DNA of 8,633 nt, from assembly GCA_018819085.1 (NCBI GenBank), contig JAHJQT010000064.1, positions 1 to 8,633 on the forward strand, written 5' to 3'. Below are positions 1-7,044 of the stretch, piece by piece; the first letter of the stretch is position 1, and each line of letters opens with the position of its first letter. This DNA is from Patescibacteria group bacterium (GTDB lineage Bacteria > Patescibacteriota > Minisyncoccia > Portnoybacterales > UBA2143). The notes below the pieces were generated by a model. It ran no database searches. It was not told where the DNA came from and saw nothing but the letters and a program-made list of their open reading frames with translations. The translations under genes and the position numbers were made by a program.

Positions 1-429
1 AAAGATTTTAATAGTAATTTTTTTGATGTAATCTGTTTTTTCCAAGTTATTGAACATATTGCCGATTTAAATGATTTTTTAATTAGTTGTCTTGAATCTT
101 TAAAGAAAGATGGAATAATTCTTTGTATTGCTCATGATTCTAACGCTTTTTTTGCAAAAATTCTTAAGGATAGATGTCCGATAATAAATAATGAACATAT
201 TTGGATTTTCAATAAAGAAACTCTTAAAAAAATATTTTTAAAATATAATTTTCAAGTAATTAAAGTTGGTCCAGTAGTTAATATTTATTCATTAACTTAT
301 TGGTTTAAAATGATGCCTATTCCAAAATTTTTAAAGAAATTTATTTTTAATTTATTATCATTTTTAAAAATTGCTAATAAAAGAATAAGTATTAAAGTTG
401 GAAATATTTTTATAGTGGCTAAAAAATAA
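1..429 (+). CDS. SAM-dependent class I methyltransferase, C-terminal fragment (5' end outside window)
   Basis: The reading frame is open from base 1 to a TAA at 427-429, giving 142 residues; the N-terminal part with the SAM-binding glycine loop lies upstream of the window. Visible residues 7-23 read FFDVI...QVIEHIADL, the typical post-motif stretch of Methyltransf_11/23-type enzymes (D-V-I, then V-x-E-H). A central IILCIAHDSN strand follows. Then comes NEHIWIFNKETLKKIF, matching the 'H-x-x-x-F-s-x-e-T-L' segment usual before the last helix of this family, and NFQVIKVG, matching the 'GF-x-v' strand. Such methyltransferases are common in polysaccharide clusters, where they methylate sugars or glycan ends; the substrate here cannot be told. 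The stop lies 9 bases before the next gene, which suggests co-transcription. The family assignment is good, but the acceptor and exact function are unknown. No frameshift is seen in the visible part. Confidence 0.8.
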   Translation, partial: KDFNSNFFDVICFFQVIEHIADLNDFLISCLESLKKDGIILCIAHDSNAFFAKILKDRCPIINNEHIWIFNKETLKKIFLKYNFQVIKVGPVVNIYSLTYWFKMMPIPKFLKKFIFNLLSFLKIANKRISIKVGNIFIVAKK

Positions 430-438
430 TTCAAAATT

Positions 439-1914
439 ATGAAGATTTTATTAATTAATCCTTATTTTCAAGCTGTAACTAAATACGAAAGAATAGAAAT
501 GCCTTTAGGTTTAATGTATTTAGCCTCAGTTTTAGAAAAAGCTAATTTTCAAGTAGAAATAATAGATGCCTCAGTTGGCTTAAAAAGATATTTTAAAAAA
601 AATACTTGGCATTATGGTGATACAATAGATGAGTTGATTGTTAAAATTAAAAAGAGTCAACCAGATATAGTTGGGTTAAGTTGTATTTTTTCAATGAGAT
701 TTCCAGCTATTTTAGAAATCACTCAAAAGATTAAAAAAATAAATAAGAAGATAATTACAGTTATCGGTGGGACTCATCCAACTATTTTTGCTAAACAGAT
801 CTTAAATGATTATAATTTTTTCGATTATATTATTTTAGGAGAAGGTGAATACAGTTTTTTAAATCTAATTAAAATTATTCAATCTGGTAATTCAGAAGAG
901 CTTAAGGAGATTAATGGCCTAGCTTATCGCAGAAAAGATCAAATTTTAATTAATCCTAAAACGACTTTTATTGAAAATTTAGATGATTTACCCTTTCCTG
1001 CTCGTCACCTATTACCTGTCGAAGAATATTTAAAGGACAATGCTCCAACTAATTGGGGATTAGGATCTAATCGTCAGTTTTCTATCTTAACTAGTAGAAG
1101 CTGTCCTAATCGTTGTACTTTTTGTAGTATGTATTTAATTCATGGAGCTAAGTGTCGTCCACGAAGTCCACAAAATGTTCTTGATGAGATTGAGTTTTTA
1201 GTTAATAAGTATCAGGCCAAGGAAATTTGTATTGAGGATGATAATTTAACTTTTTCTAAACAAAGAATAATAGATATTTGTCAAGGAATAATTAATAGAG
1301 GGATTAAAATTGCTTGGAATACTCCCAATGGAGTCGCTGTAAAACATCTTGATTATGAGATTTTAAAAAAAATGAAAGAAGCTGGTTGTGTTTCTGTTAA
1401 TTTAGCTATTGAATCAGCTGATGATTATATGAGAAATACAATTATTAAAAAAAACTTGCCTCAAGAAAAAATATATGAAATAATTAAAGCTTGTAAGAAA
1501 GTAAATTTAAAAGCTAATGCTTTTTTTGTTTTAGGGATGCCTGGAGAAACGAAAGAATCTTTAGAAAATAATATTAAAATGTTGGATGAAGTTCATTTTA
1601 ATGGGATAGCTGTTTTATTTGCTACGCCGTTTCCAGGTACAGAATTATTTAAATGGGTAATTAATGATAAAATGATTAGTCAAGAAAATTTAGATAATAT
1701 TATGAATGGAAATTTTATTTTATATAATAAGCCAGTTATTGAATTAAAGAATATTAGTTCTAGCGATTTAATTAGATATAAAAAGAAGATGATGTTTACT
1801 TGGATAAAAAGAAATTTCTTTGATATTGTTTGGAGTATTATTCAAGGAAAAAATGATTTTTTTAGAGTTTCTTATATTATTAGATTTTTAAAATTTTATT
1901 TACCTAGTAAATAA
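439..1914 (+). CDS. B12-binding-domain radical SAM protein
   Basis: The 491-residue protein has a two-domain layout. Residues 1-145 form a Rossmann-like cobalamin-binding-type domain: MKILLINPYF start, MPLGLMYLAS at 21-30, IGGTHPT at 109-115 and LGEGE at 133-137. The DxHxxG histidine motif of base-off B12 proteins is not seen, as is common in this family. A linker with LDDLPFPAR (181-189) leads to the radical SAM core with C222-x3-C226-x2-C229, which would hold the [4Fe-4S] cluster. Further core signatures are EDDNLTF (266-272), AIESAD (323-328), FVLGMPGE (363-370) and ATPFPGTEL (395-403). The C-terminal 60 residues are basic and aromatic. Family members (BchE-like and related) carry out radical methylations, cyclisations or rearrangements on sugars, lipids, tetrapyrroles and peptides; the substrate here is unknown. 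The ATG is chosen because the N-terminus matches the family, although no Shine-Dalgarno is visible. It lies between a methyltransferase and a transketolase pair, so sugar or lipid modification is plausible. Confidence 0.88.
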   Translation: MKILLINPYFQAVTKYERIEMPLGLMYLASVLEKANFQVEIIDASVGLKRYFKKNTWHYGDTIDELIVKIKKSQPDIVGLSCIFSMRFPAILEITQKIKKINKKIITVIGGTHPTIFAKQILNDYNFFDYIILGEGEYSFLNLIKIIQSGNSEELKEINGLAYRRKDQILINPKTTFIENLDDLPFPARHLLPVEEYLKDNAPTNWGLGSNRQFSILTSRSCPNRCTFCSMYLIHGAKCRPRSPQNVLDEIEFLVNKYQAKEICIEDDNLTFSKQRIIDICQGIINRGIKIAWNTPNGVAVKHLDYEILKKMKEAGCVSVNLAIESADDYMRNTIIKKNLPQEKIYEIIKACKKVNLKANAFFVLGMPGETKESLENNIKMLDEVHFNGIAVLFATPFPGTELFKWVINDKMISQENLDNIMNGNFILYNKPVIELKNISSSDLIRYKKKMMFTWIKRNFFDIVWSIIQGKNDFFRVSYIIRFLKFYLPSK

Positions 1915-1919
1915 TTATT

Positions 1920-2750
1920 ATGGTTAAAATTAATAAAGAAACAATTAAATATTATCAAAATATAGCTAAAGAAATAAAGCAGTTTATTTTAAATGTAGCT
2001 TATCAAAGTCAAGCTCATCATCTTGGTTCTTTTTTTTCTGCAATAGATTTATTAACAGTTTTATATTTTAGAAATTTAAAAATAAATTCTAAAAAATTAA
2101 AAGATCATAATCGTGATCGTTTTATTTTAAGTAAAGGTCATGCTGGTTTAGCTTTTTATTCAGTTTTAGCAAAACGAGGTTTTTTTAGTGAGAAAGAATT
2201 AATTGATAATTATGGAAGAGATGGTGGAAAATTAGGAGTTCATCCTGATAAAGATGCTTTGCCAGGGATAGAAGTAACTACCGGTTCTTTAGGTCATGGT
2301 CTTTCAATTGGTGTTGGTTTAGCTTTGGCAGCGAAAATAGATAAATTAAGTTATCGAACCTTTGTTATGATTGGTGATGGAGAATGCAATGAAGGCAGTA
2401 TTTGGGAAGCTATTATGTTTTCTAGTCAACATAAATTAGATAATTTAGTTGTTATTTTAGATTATAATCATTTACAGGGATTTGGTAGGGCAGAAGAAGT
2501 GATTAATTTAGCTCCGATGGCTGATAAATGGCAAGCTTTTGGTTGGCAAGTCAAACAAATTAATGGTCATAATTTTAAAGAGATTATAAGTGCTTTCGAT
2601 GCAATTCCTTTTAAAAAAAATAAGCCAAGTGTAATTATTGCTAATACCATTAAGGGAAAAGGAATTTCATTCTTAGAAGACAAATTAGAATCTCATTATA
2701 AAAGAATTAATAAAGAAGAGCTAGAAATTGCTTTAAAAGAATTAAAATGA
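1920..2750 (+). CDS. Transketolase, N-terminal (TPP-binding) subunit
   Basis: The 276-residue protein corresponds to the first domain of transketolase, which binds the thiamine diphosphate diphosphate group. Visible signatures are HHLGSFFSA (33-41, equivalent to the usual GHPGGSLSA, with H34 the conserved His), SKGHA (71-75), GVHPD (106-110), TGSLGHGLS (121-129), and the thiamine motif GDGECNEGSIWEA (152-164) closed by DYN (181-183). GKGISF (247-252) matches the family's end-of-domain motif. The length fits the stand-alone N-terminal half seen in many bacteria and archaea with split transketolase. It should form a heteromer with the next gene product and transfer two-carbon ketol units between sugar phosphates in the cytoplasm. 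The gene starts 5 bases after the radical SAM gene and overlaps the C-terminal subunit gene by four bases. Its place in a glycan operon suggests a dedicated sugar-making role rather than only central metabolism, which is inference. The start ATG has no clear ribosome binding site. Confidence 0.92.
   Translation: MVKINKETIKYYQNIAKEIKQFILNVAYQSQAHHLGSFFSAIDLLTVLYFRNLKINSKKLKDHNRDRFILSKGHAGLAFYSVLAKRGFFSEKELIDNYGRDGGKLGVHPDKDALPGIEVTTGSLGHGLSIGVGLALAAKIDKLSYRTFVMIGDGECNEGSIWEAIMFSSQHKLDNLVVILDYNHLQGFGRAEEVINLAPMADKWQAFGWQVKQINGHNFKEIISAFDAIPFKKNKPSVIIANTIKGKGISFLEDKLESHYKRINKEELEIALKELK
2747..2750 (+). other. ATGA stop/start overlap coupling the two transketolase subunits
   Basis: The start ATG of the C-terminal subunit shares bases with the TGA stop of the N-terminal subunit. 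With no clear Shine-Dalgarno upstream, re-initiation by terminating ribosomes is the most likely way the second half is translated, which would balance the two partners of one enzyme. Confidence 0.75.
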
Positions 2751-3670
2751 GAAATATTTTTATTGAACAATTAATTAAAAATGCTGAACTAGATAAAGAT
2801 ATAGTTTTTTTAACTGGAGATTTGGGTTTTAATGCTTTTGAGGGATTTGCAAAAAAATATCCTCAAAGATTTTATAATATAGGAGACGCAGAAGCAAATA
2901 TGATTGGAATAGCTGCTGGTTTAGCATTAGCTGGAAAAAAAGTTTTTGCTTATTCTATTGCCCCTTTTATTACTATGCGTTGTTACGAACAGATTAGAAA
3001 TAATATTTGTCAGCAAAATCTTAATGTTAAACTTATTGCTGTTGGGGGAGGTTTTAATTATGGAATTCAAGGTTTTTCTCACAATACAATAGAGGATTTG
3101 GCTATTATGCGAGTTTTGCCCAATATGGTCGTTCTTTGTCCTGGCGATAAAATTGAAGCTAAATTAGCATTAAATGAGGTTTTTAAATATTCAGGTCCAG
3201 TTTATTTAAGTTTAGGTAAATCTAGTTCTAAAAAGATTTATTCTCATCAACCAAAATTTAAATTAGGCCAAGGTCTTTTAGTGAGACAGGGAAAAGATTT
3301 AACTTTAGTTAGTATTGGTAATATAATTGAAGATGTTTTAGAAGTTGCTGATAAGTTAAAAGATAAAGGATTTTCAGTTAGGGTGATTAGTATGTTTTGT
3401 TTAAAGCCTTTTGATAAGAAAATTATTATTAAAGCAGCTAAAGAGACTAAGGCTATTTTTACAATTGAAGAATATAGTTTAATTGGTGGGTTAGGCAGTG
3501 CTGTAGCTGAAAATTTACTTGAAACTAATTATTCTGATATTATCTTTAAAAGATTTGCTGTCCCTGATAGATATTGCAAAAGAGTTGGAAGTCAAATTTA
3601 TCTTAGAAAAATTAATAAATTATCAGTTGGTTATATAGTTAAAAATATTTTAAAGAATATTAATAAATAA
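2747..3670 (+). CDS. Transketolase, C-terminal (pyrimidine-binding) subunit
   Basis: The 307-residue protein contains the pyrimidine-binding domain (about 1-160) and the transketolase C-terminal domain (about 175-300). The segment NIGDAEANMIGIAAGLA (44-60) matches the family's GIAEQN-x-x-GxAAGLA motif; E49 aligns with the glutamate that activates thiamine diphosphate. GFSHNTIEDLAIMR (109-122) matches GPTHhxxEDLaxxR, with H112 at the substrate-contacting histidine, and LPNMVVLCPGD (124-134) follows the family pattern. TIEEYSLIGGLGSAVAE (239-255) is the C-terminal domain signature, with Y in place of the common H. GDAEAN instead of GIAEQN, and LSLGKSS (154-160) instead of an R-containing strand, mark a divergent subgroup. 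The gene starts on an ATGA overlap with the N-terminal subunit, so the two are probably translationally coupled at about equal amounts. All key catalytic positions that I can place are retained, so it looks active. The donor and acceptor sugars are unknown. Confidence 0.9.
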   Translation: MRNIFIEQLIKNAELDKDIVFLTGDLGFNAFEGFAKKYPQRFYNIGDAEANMIGIAAGLALAGKKVFAYSIAPFITMRCYEQIRNNICQQNLNVKLIAVGGGFNYGIQGFSHNTIEDLAIMRVLPNMVVLCPGDKIEAKLALNEVFKYSGPVYLSLGKSSSKKIYSHQPKFKLGQGLLVRQGKDLTLVSIGNIIEDVLEVADKLKDKGFSVRVISMFCLKPFDKKIIIKAAKETKAIFTIEEYSLIGGLGSAVAENLLETNYSDIIFKRFAVPDRYCKRVGSQIYLRKINKLSVGYIVKNILKNINK

Positions 3671-3682
3671 TAATATAAGAAT

Positions 3683-4645
3683 ATGTTAACTAATAAAAAA
3701 ATTTCTGTTGTTGTAATTTGTTACATGGATGAACCCGCTATTCCAATTATGTATGATCGGGTGAAAAAAGTAATGACTAAAATTACATCGAATTGGGAGT
3801 TAATTTATGTTAATGATTGTTCTCCTGATAATGCAGAGCAAGTTTTACGAAAATTAGCTCAAAAAGATGAAAGAGTAACAGTAATTAATCATAGTCGTAA
3901 TTTTAGTTCGCAAAATTCATTTGTTAGTGGTATGAAACAATCATTAGGCGATGCGGTAATTATTTTAGACGGAGATTTACAAGATCCTCCAGAGATGATA
4001 GAAGATTTTGTTAAAAAATGGCTTAAAGGATATGATGTAGTTTATGGAGTTCGTATAAAAAGAGAAGCACCTGGTTTTATGCGAATATCCTATAAATTAT
4101 TTTATAGAATTTTCAGGAAGCTTTCATATATTAAAGTTCCTCTTGATGCAGGTGATTTTTCTTTAATGGATAGAAAAGTAGTTAATGCAATTATAGCAAT
4201 GCCTGAAAGAGATATTTTTTTACGTGGTTTACGTGCTTGGACTGGTTTTAATCAGACTGGAATCGAATATATTAGACCAGAAAGGATGTTCGGTCAAACA
4301 ACTAATAATTTAATTAAAAATATTCGCTGGGCTAAAAAAGGGATATTTTCATTTTCTTATTTACCATTAGAATTAATTTCTTATTTGGCTTTTTTTGTAG
4401 TTGGTTTATCAGGTGTTGGAATTATTATTTATTTGTTACTTTATTTTATTTCACCAAATAGTCCACAAGGCATTCAAACTATTATAATTCTTGTATTATT
4501 TTTAGGTAGTATTCAATTATTATGTTTAAGTATTATTGGTGAATATTTAGCTAAAATTTTTGAAGAGATTAAAAAAAGGCCTAAATACATTATTAAAGAA
4601 ATTTTAAATGACCATAGAAAAAATAGACTTAATAAAATTAAATAA
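3683..4645 (+). CDS. GtrB/CsbB-like membrane-anchored family 2 glycosyltransferase (probable polyprenyl-phosphate sugar synthase)
   Basis: The 320-residue protein has an N-terminal GT-A fold of the DPM1/GtrB type and two C-terminal membrane helices. Motifs are VVVICYMDE (9-17, the nucleotide-sugar strand, where most relatives have PxYNE), VNDCSPD (43-49), DGDLQDPPE (96-104, the metal-binding DxD region), GDFSLMDRKV (157-166) and MPERDIFLRGL (173-183). FSFSYLPLELI (222-232) precedes hydrophobic helices at about 230-256 and 265-286. The tail GEYLAKIFEEIKKRP (286-300) is highly typical of GtrB/CsbB/ArnC-type enzymes. Family members move a sugar from a nucleotide donor to undecaprenyl (polyprenyl) phosphate on the cytoplasmic face, making a carrier for later transfer outside. 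The sugar cannot be inferred. The gene lies 12 bases after the transketolase pair and 5 bases before the YfhO-family gene, a pairing that supports a CsbB-like role. Confidence 0.9.
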   Translation: MLTNKKISVVVICYMDEPAIPIMYDRVKKVMTKITSNWELIYVNDCSPDNAEQVLRKLAQKDERVTVINHSRNFSSQNSFVSGMKQSLGDAVIILDGDLQDPPEMIEDFVKKWLKGYDVVYGVRIKREAPGFMRISYKLFYRIFRKLSYIKVPLDAGDFSLMDRKVVNAIIAMPERDIFLRGLRAWTGFNQTGIEYIRPERMFGQTTNNLIKNIRWAKKGIFSFSYLPLELISYLAFFVVGLSGVGIIIYLLLYFISPNSPQGIQTIIILVLFLGSIQLLCLSIIGEYLAKIFEEIKKRPKYIIKEILNDHRKNRLNKIK

Positions 4646-4650
4646 TTTTG

Positions 4651-7044
4651 ATGGATTATTTTAAAAAAATTTGTTTTAAATGGTGGGGAATGTTGCTTTT
4701 AAGCGCAATTCCCTTTTTTATTTTTTTAGTACCTCTTTTATTTAATGGAGAAGTATTCTTAGGAAGCGATTTGATTAATTGGAGTTATCCTGCTTATCAT
4801 TTTTATCAGGATTCAATAGATAATAGTAATAGTATTTTTTGGAATCCTAATAATTTTTCTGGTTTTCCGAGTTTTATCGGTTCGATGGGTTTTTTATCTC
4901 CTTTTAATTATATATTTTTTAAATTTTTAAGTCTTTTTACGGCTTATAATCTAATTATTTTTTTAAATACAACTTTCGGTTTATTTTTTACATGGCTATT
5001 TTTGAAAAAAATTAATTTATCATTTTGGTCTGGATATGTTGGTGGATTGGTTTATGTTTTCAGTCAATGGTCACATATAACTGATATTAGTATTTCAAAT
5101 GCGTTGCCAGTTTTGCCTTTGCTGTTTTTAATTATTTGGCAAATTAGCAAAAAATCTAACTATTGGTTTGTTGTTCTTGGTGCATTAATAGTTGGATATG
5201 GGTGGCTATCTATTCATTTTAATTGGTTTATAATGATTTTATCAGCTAGTTTTTTATTAGTTATTTTTTTATCTTTATCTCATTCTAAAAAACTAATATT
5301 TCTTTTTAGAATATTTTTAATTATTTTTCTAGGTACGCTTATTGGATTATTTGTTATTTATCCATTATTAGTCTATGGTGATTTATCAGCTAGAGCAGAG
5401 GGTTTACTTTATAAAGAAACAACAACAGGTGCGATTAATATAGCTGATTTTTTACGTTATTTATTGCCTAATTTTAAATTATCGTTTTTAAATTTATCCG
5501 CTTCTCCTGCTCAAATTTATTTAGGAGTTTTACCTTTATTTTTTTTATTTTTTGCTTTGAAATTAAAAAAACCATTAATTAATTTTTTTATTTTTTTATT
5601 TTTTACTTGTATTTTAATAGGAGTAAAATATTCACCTTTATTTTGGATAATTCATCAGTTCCCTGTTTTTAATTCTTTTCGTGGTCCTCATCGTTGGATG
5701 TTTATCTGTTCTTTTGCTGCAGCTGTTTTAGCTAGTTTTGGAGTAAATTATTTTTTTGCAAAAGGTATGGATAGATGGAAGGAATTACTTTTAAAAATAT
5801 TTAAGTGGATTAGTTGGTTCATATTGGGAATTTCAATTATCTCTACTTTAGTTTTTTATGTTTTTAAAGATAAGTTGATTTATCTTATTCAAGATTATTT
5901 TGATAAAAATATTTATAGTAAAACATCGGGGTTGCCGATTGAACATTATCATAGAGTTATTGATGGAATATTTACAGAAATAAGCCAGTTATTTAATATT
6001 CTAAATCCTAATGTTTTTTTACCAATTGTTTTTATATTTATTAGTTATTTTGTCATTAGTTATTTTAATAAGAATAAAGAAAAAAATAAATATTTTTTTC
6101 AGATGGTTGTTTTGGTTATTTTTTTGAATTTTTTATCGGTTTTTATTTTTTATCATCAAAGTATTTCTTCAAGATATTTTAATCAGCAACCAGAAACAGT
6201 TAGTTTTCTTAAAGAGCAGATACAACAACAAGAAGTCATTGAATCGGGACGTATTTTTTCTTTTTTGCCCGGGTTTAGTGAGTATATTAAATTAACTATT
6301 CCTTATCAGTCTGATATAAATAAGTCATTTATTTTCCAATCGGAAATAATAGCGCCGAATATTAATATTTTATATGGGATAGAATCGGTTGATTATTACG
6401 ATAATTTAATGTCTAGGCCCATGAGTCGTGTCTTAGCCTTAATTGGAAGTGATAGAGCAACTACTGGTGATAAATTATCTGATTCAAATATTACGATCGA
6501 ACAAAAAGTTAAAAAATTATCGGAGCGTAAAAAAATATTAGATTTTTTAGGAGTTCGTTATATCATTAGTGTTTTCCCATTAGACAAAGAGATATTTTTA
6601 GAGGTCTTTAGGGCAAATATCCCTCCTTATAATATTCCGGTGAGTATTTATGAAAACAAACAAGCTCGTAGCTTATTCTATTTAGCTGATAAAGTCAAAA
6701 CAATTAAACCAAGCGAAGAAAAAGCGTATCAAAAATTATTAGAAGAATCGTTAGAAGGGAAAAATATTTTTATTGAATGTTTGGATTGTCCAGAAGAATT
6801 AAATGTTAATGGTAATGGAGAAATTATTTTAAAAAAGAGAGAAAACAATTTTATTGAATTAGAAACCCAATCAGATAGTATTCAATGGTTAGTTTTTTCA
6901 GAGAATTATTTACCTGGCTGGCGGGCTTATTTAGACGATAAAGAAACAAAGATTTATAGGGTTAATAGTGTCTATATCGGTGTTTTAGTGCCGGATGGCG
7001 AGCATAGAATTTTGTTTAAGTATAATCCTTATTTGTCCTTATGA
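4651..7044 (+). CDS. YfhO-family multi-spanning membrane protein (probable GT-C type glycosyltransferase)
   Basis: With the ATG start the protein has 797 residues. Residues 12-31 form the first membrane helix, followed by the outside loop with GSD (38-40), whose aspartate is the likely catalytic or metal-site residue of GT-C-like enzymes. Then comes FWNPNNFSGFPSF (63-75), the family's 'WNP-y-fsG-P' signature. About a dozen more hydrophobic segments run to residue 503. The remainder is a soluble, probably external domain with FLGVRYIIS (632-640), VSIYENKQA (664-672), SENYLPGWRAYLDDKE (750-765) and VPDGEHRILFKY (780-791), all characteristic of YfhO C-termini. In Bacillus and Listeria, YfhO adds sugars from polyprenyl-phosphate carriers to lipoteichoic acid; the acceptor here is unknown. 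A TTG three bases upstream is in frame, but ATG at 4651 is the better start. The protein stops straight after the C-terminal beta domain, without the last membrane helix usual in the family. It overlaps the next gene by four bases. Confidence 0.87.
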   Translation: MDYFKKICFKWWGMLLLSAIPFFIFLVPLLFNGEVFLGSDLINWSYPAYHFYQDSIDNSNSIFWNPNNFSGFPSFIGSMGFLSPFNYIFFKFLSLFTAYNLIIFLNTTFGLFFTWLFLKKINLSFWSGYVGGLVYVFSQWSHITDISISNALPVLPLLFLIIWQISKKSNYWFVVLGALIVGYGWLSIHFNWFIMILSASFLLVIFLSLSHSKKLIFLFRIFLIIFLGTLIGLFVIYPLLVYGDLSARAEGLLYKETTTGAINIADFLRYLLPNFKLSFLNLSASPAQIYLGVLPLFFLFFALKLKKPLINFFIFLFFTCILIGVKYSPLFWIIHQFPVFNSFRGPHRWMFICSFAAAVLASFGVNYFFAKGMDRWKELLLKIFKWISWFILGISIISTLVFYVFKDKLIYLIQDYFDKNIYSKTSGLPIEHYHRVIDGIFTEISQLFNILNPNVFLPIVFIFISYFVISYFNKNKEKNKYFFQMVVLVIFLNFLSVFIFYHQSISSRYFNQQPETVSFLKEQIQQQEVIESGRIFSFLPGFSEYIKLTIPYQSDINKSFIFQSEIIAPNINILYGIESVDYYDNLMSRPMSRVLALIGSDRATTGDKLSDSNITIEQKVKKLSERKKILDFLGVRYIISVFPLDKEIFLEVFRANIPPYNIPVSIYENKQARSLFYLADKVKTIKPSEEKAYQKLLEESLEGKNIFIECLDCPEELNVNGNGEIILKKRENNFIELETQSDSIQWLVFSENYLPGWRAYLDDKETKIYRVNSVYIGVLVPDGEHRILFKYNPYLSL
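7041..7044 (+). other. ATGA stop/start overlap between the YfhO-family and UPF0104-family genes
   Basis: The TGA stop of the YfhO-family gene overlaps the first ATG of the UPF0104-family gene. The sequence upstream is pyrimidine-rich (ending in TTTGTCCTT) and has no purine-rich ribosome site, so translation of the second gene probably depends on coupling. A second in-frame ATG at 7050 could also capture re-initiating ribosomes. Confidence 0.7.

Noticed and set aside
1920..3670. Transketolase broken by a frameshift into two pieces
   Set aside because: Each half has a complete set of domain motifs and the junction is a clean ATGA overlap between domains. Split transketolases of these lengths are a normal form in many bacteria and archaea.
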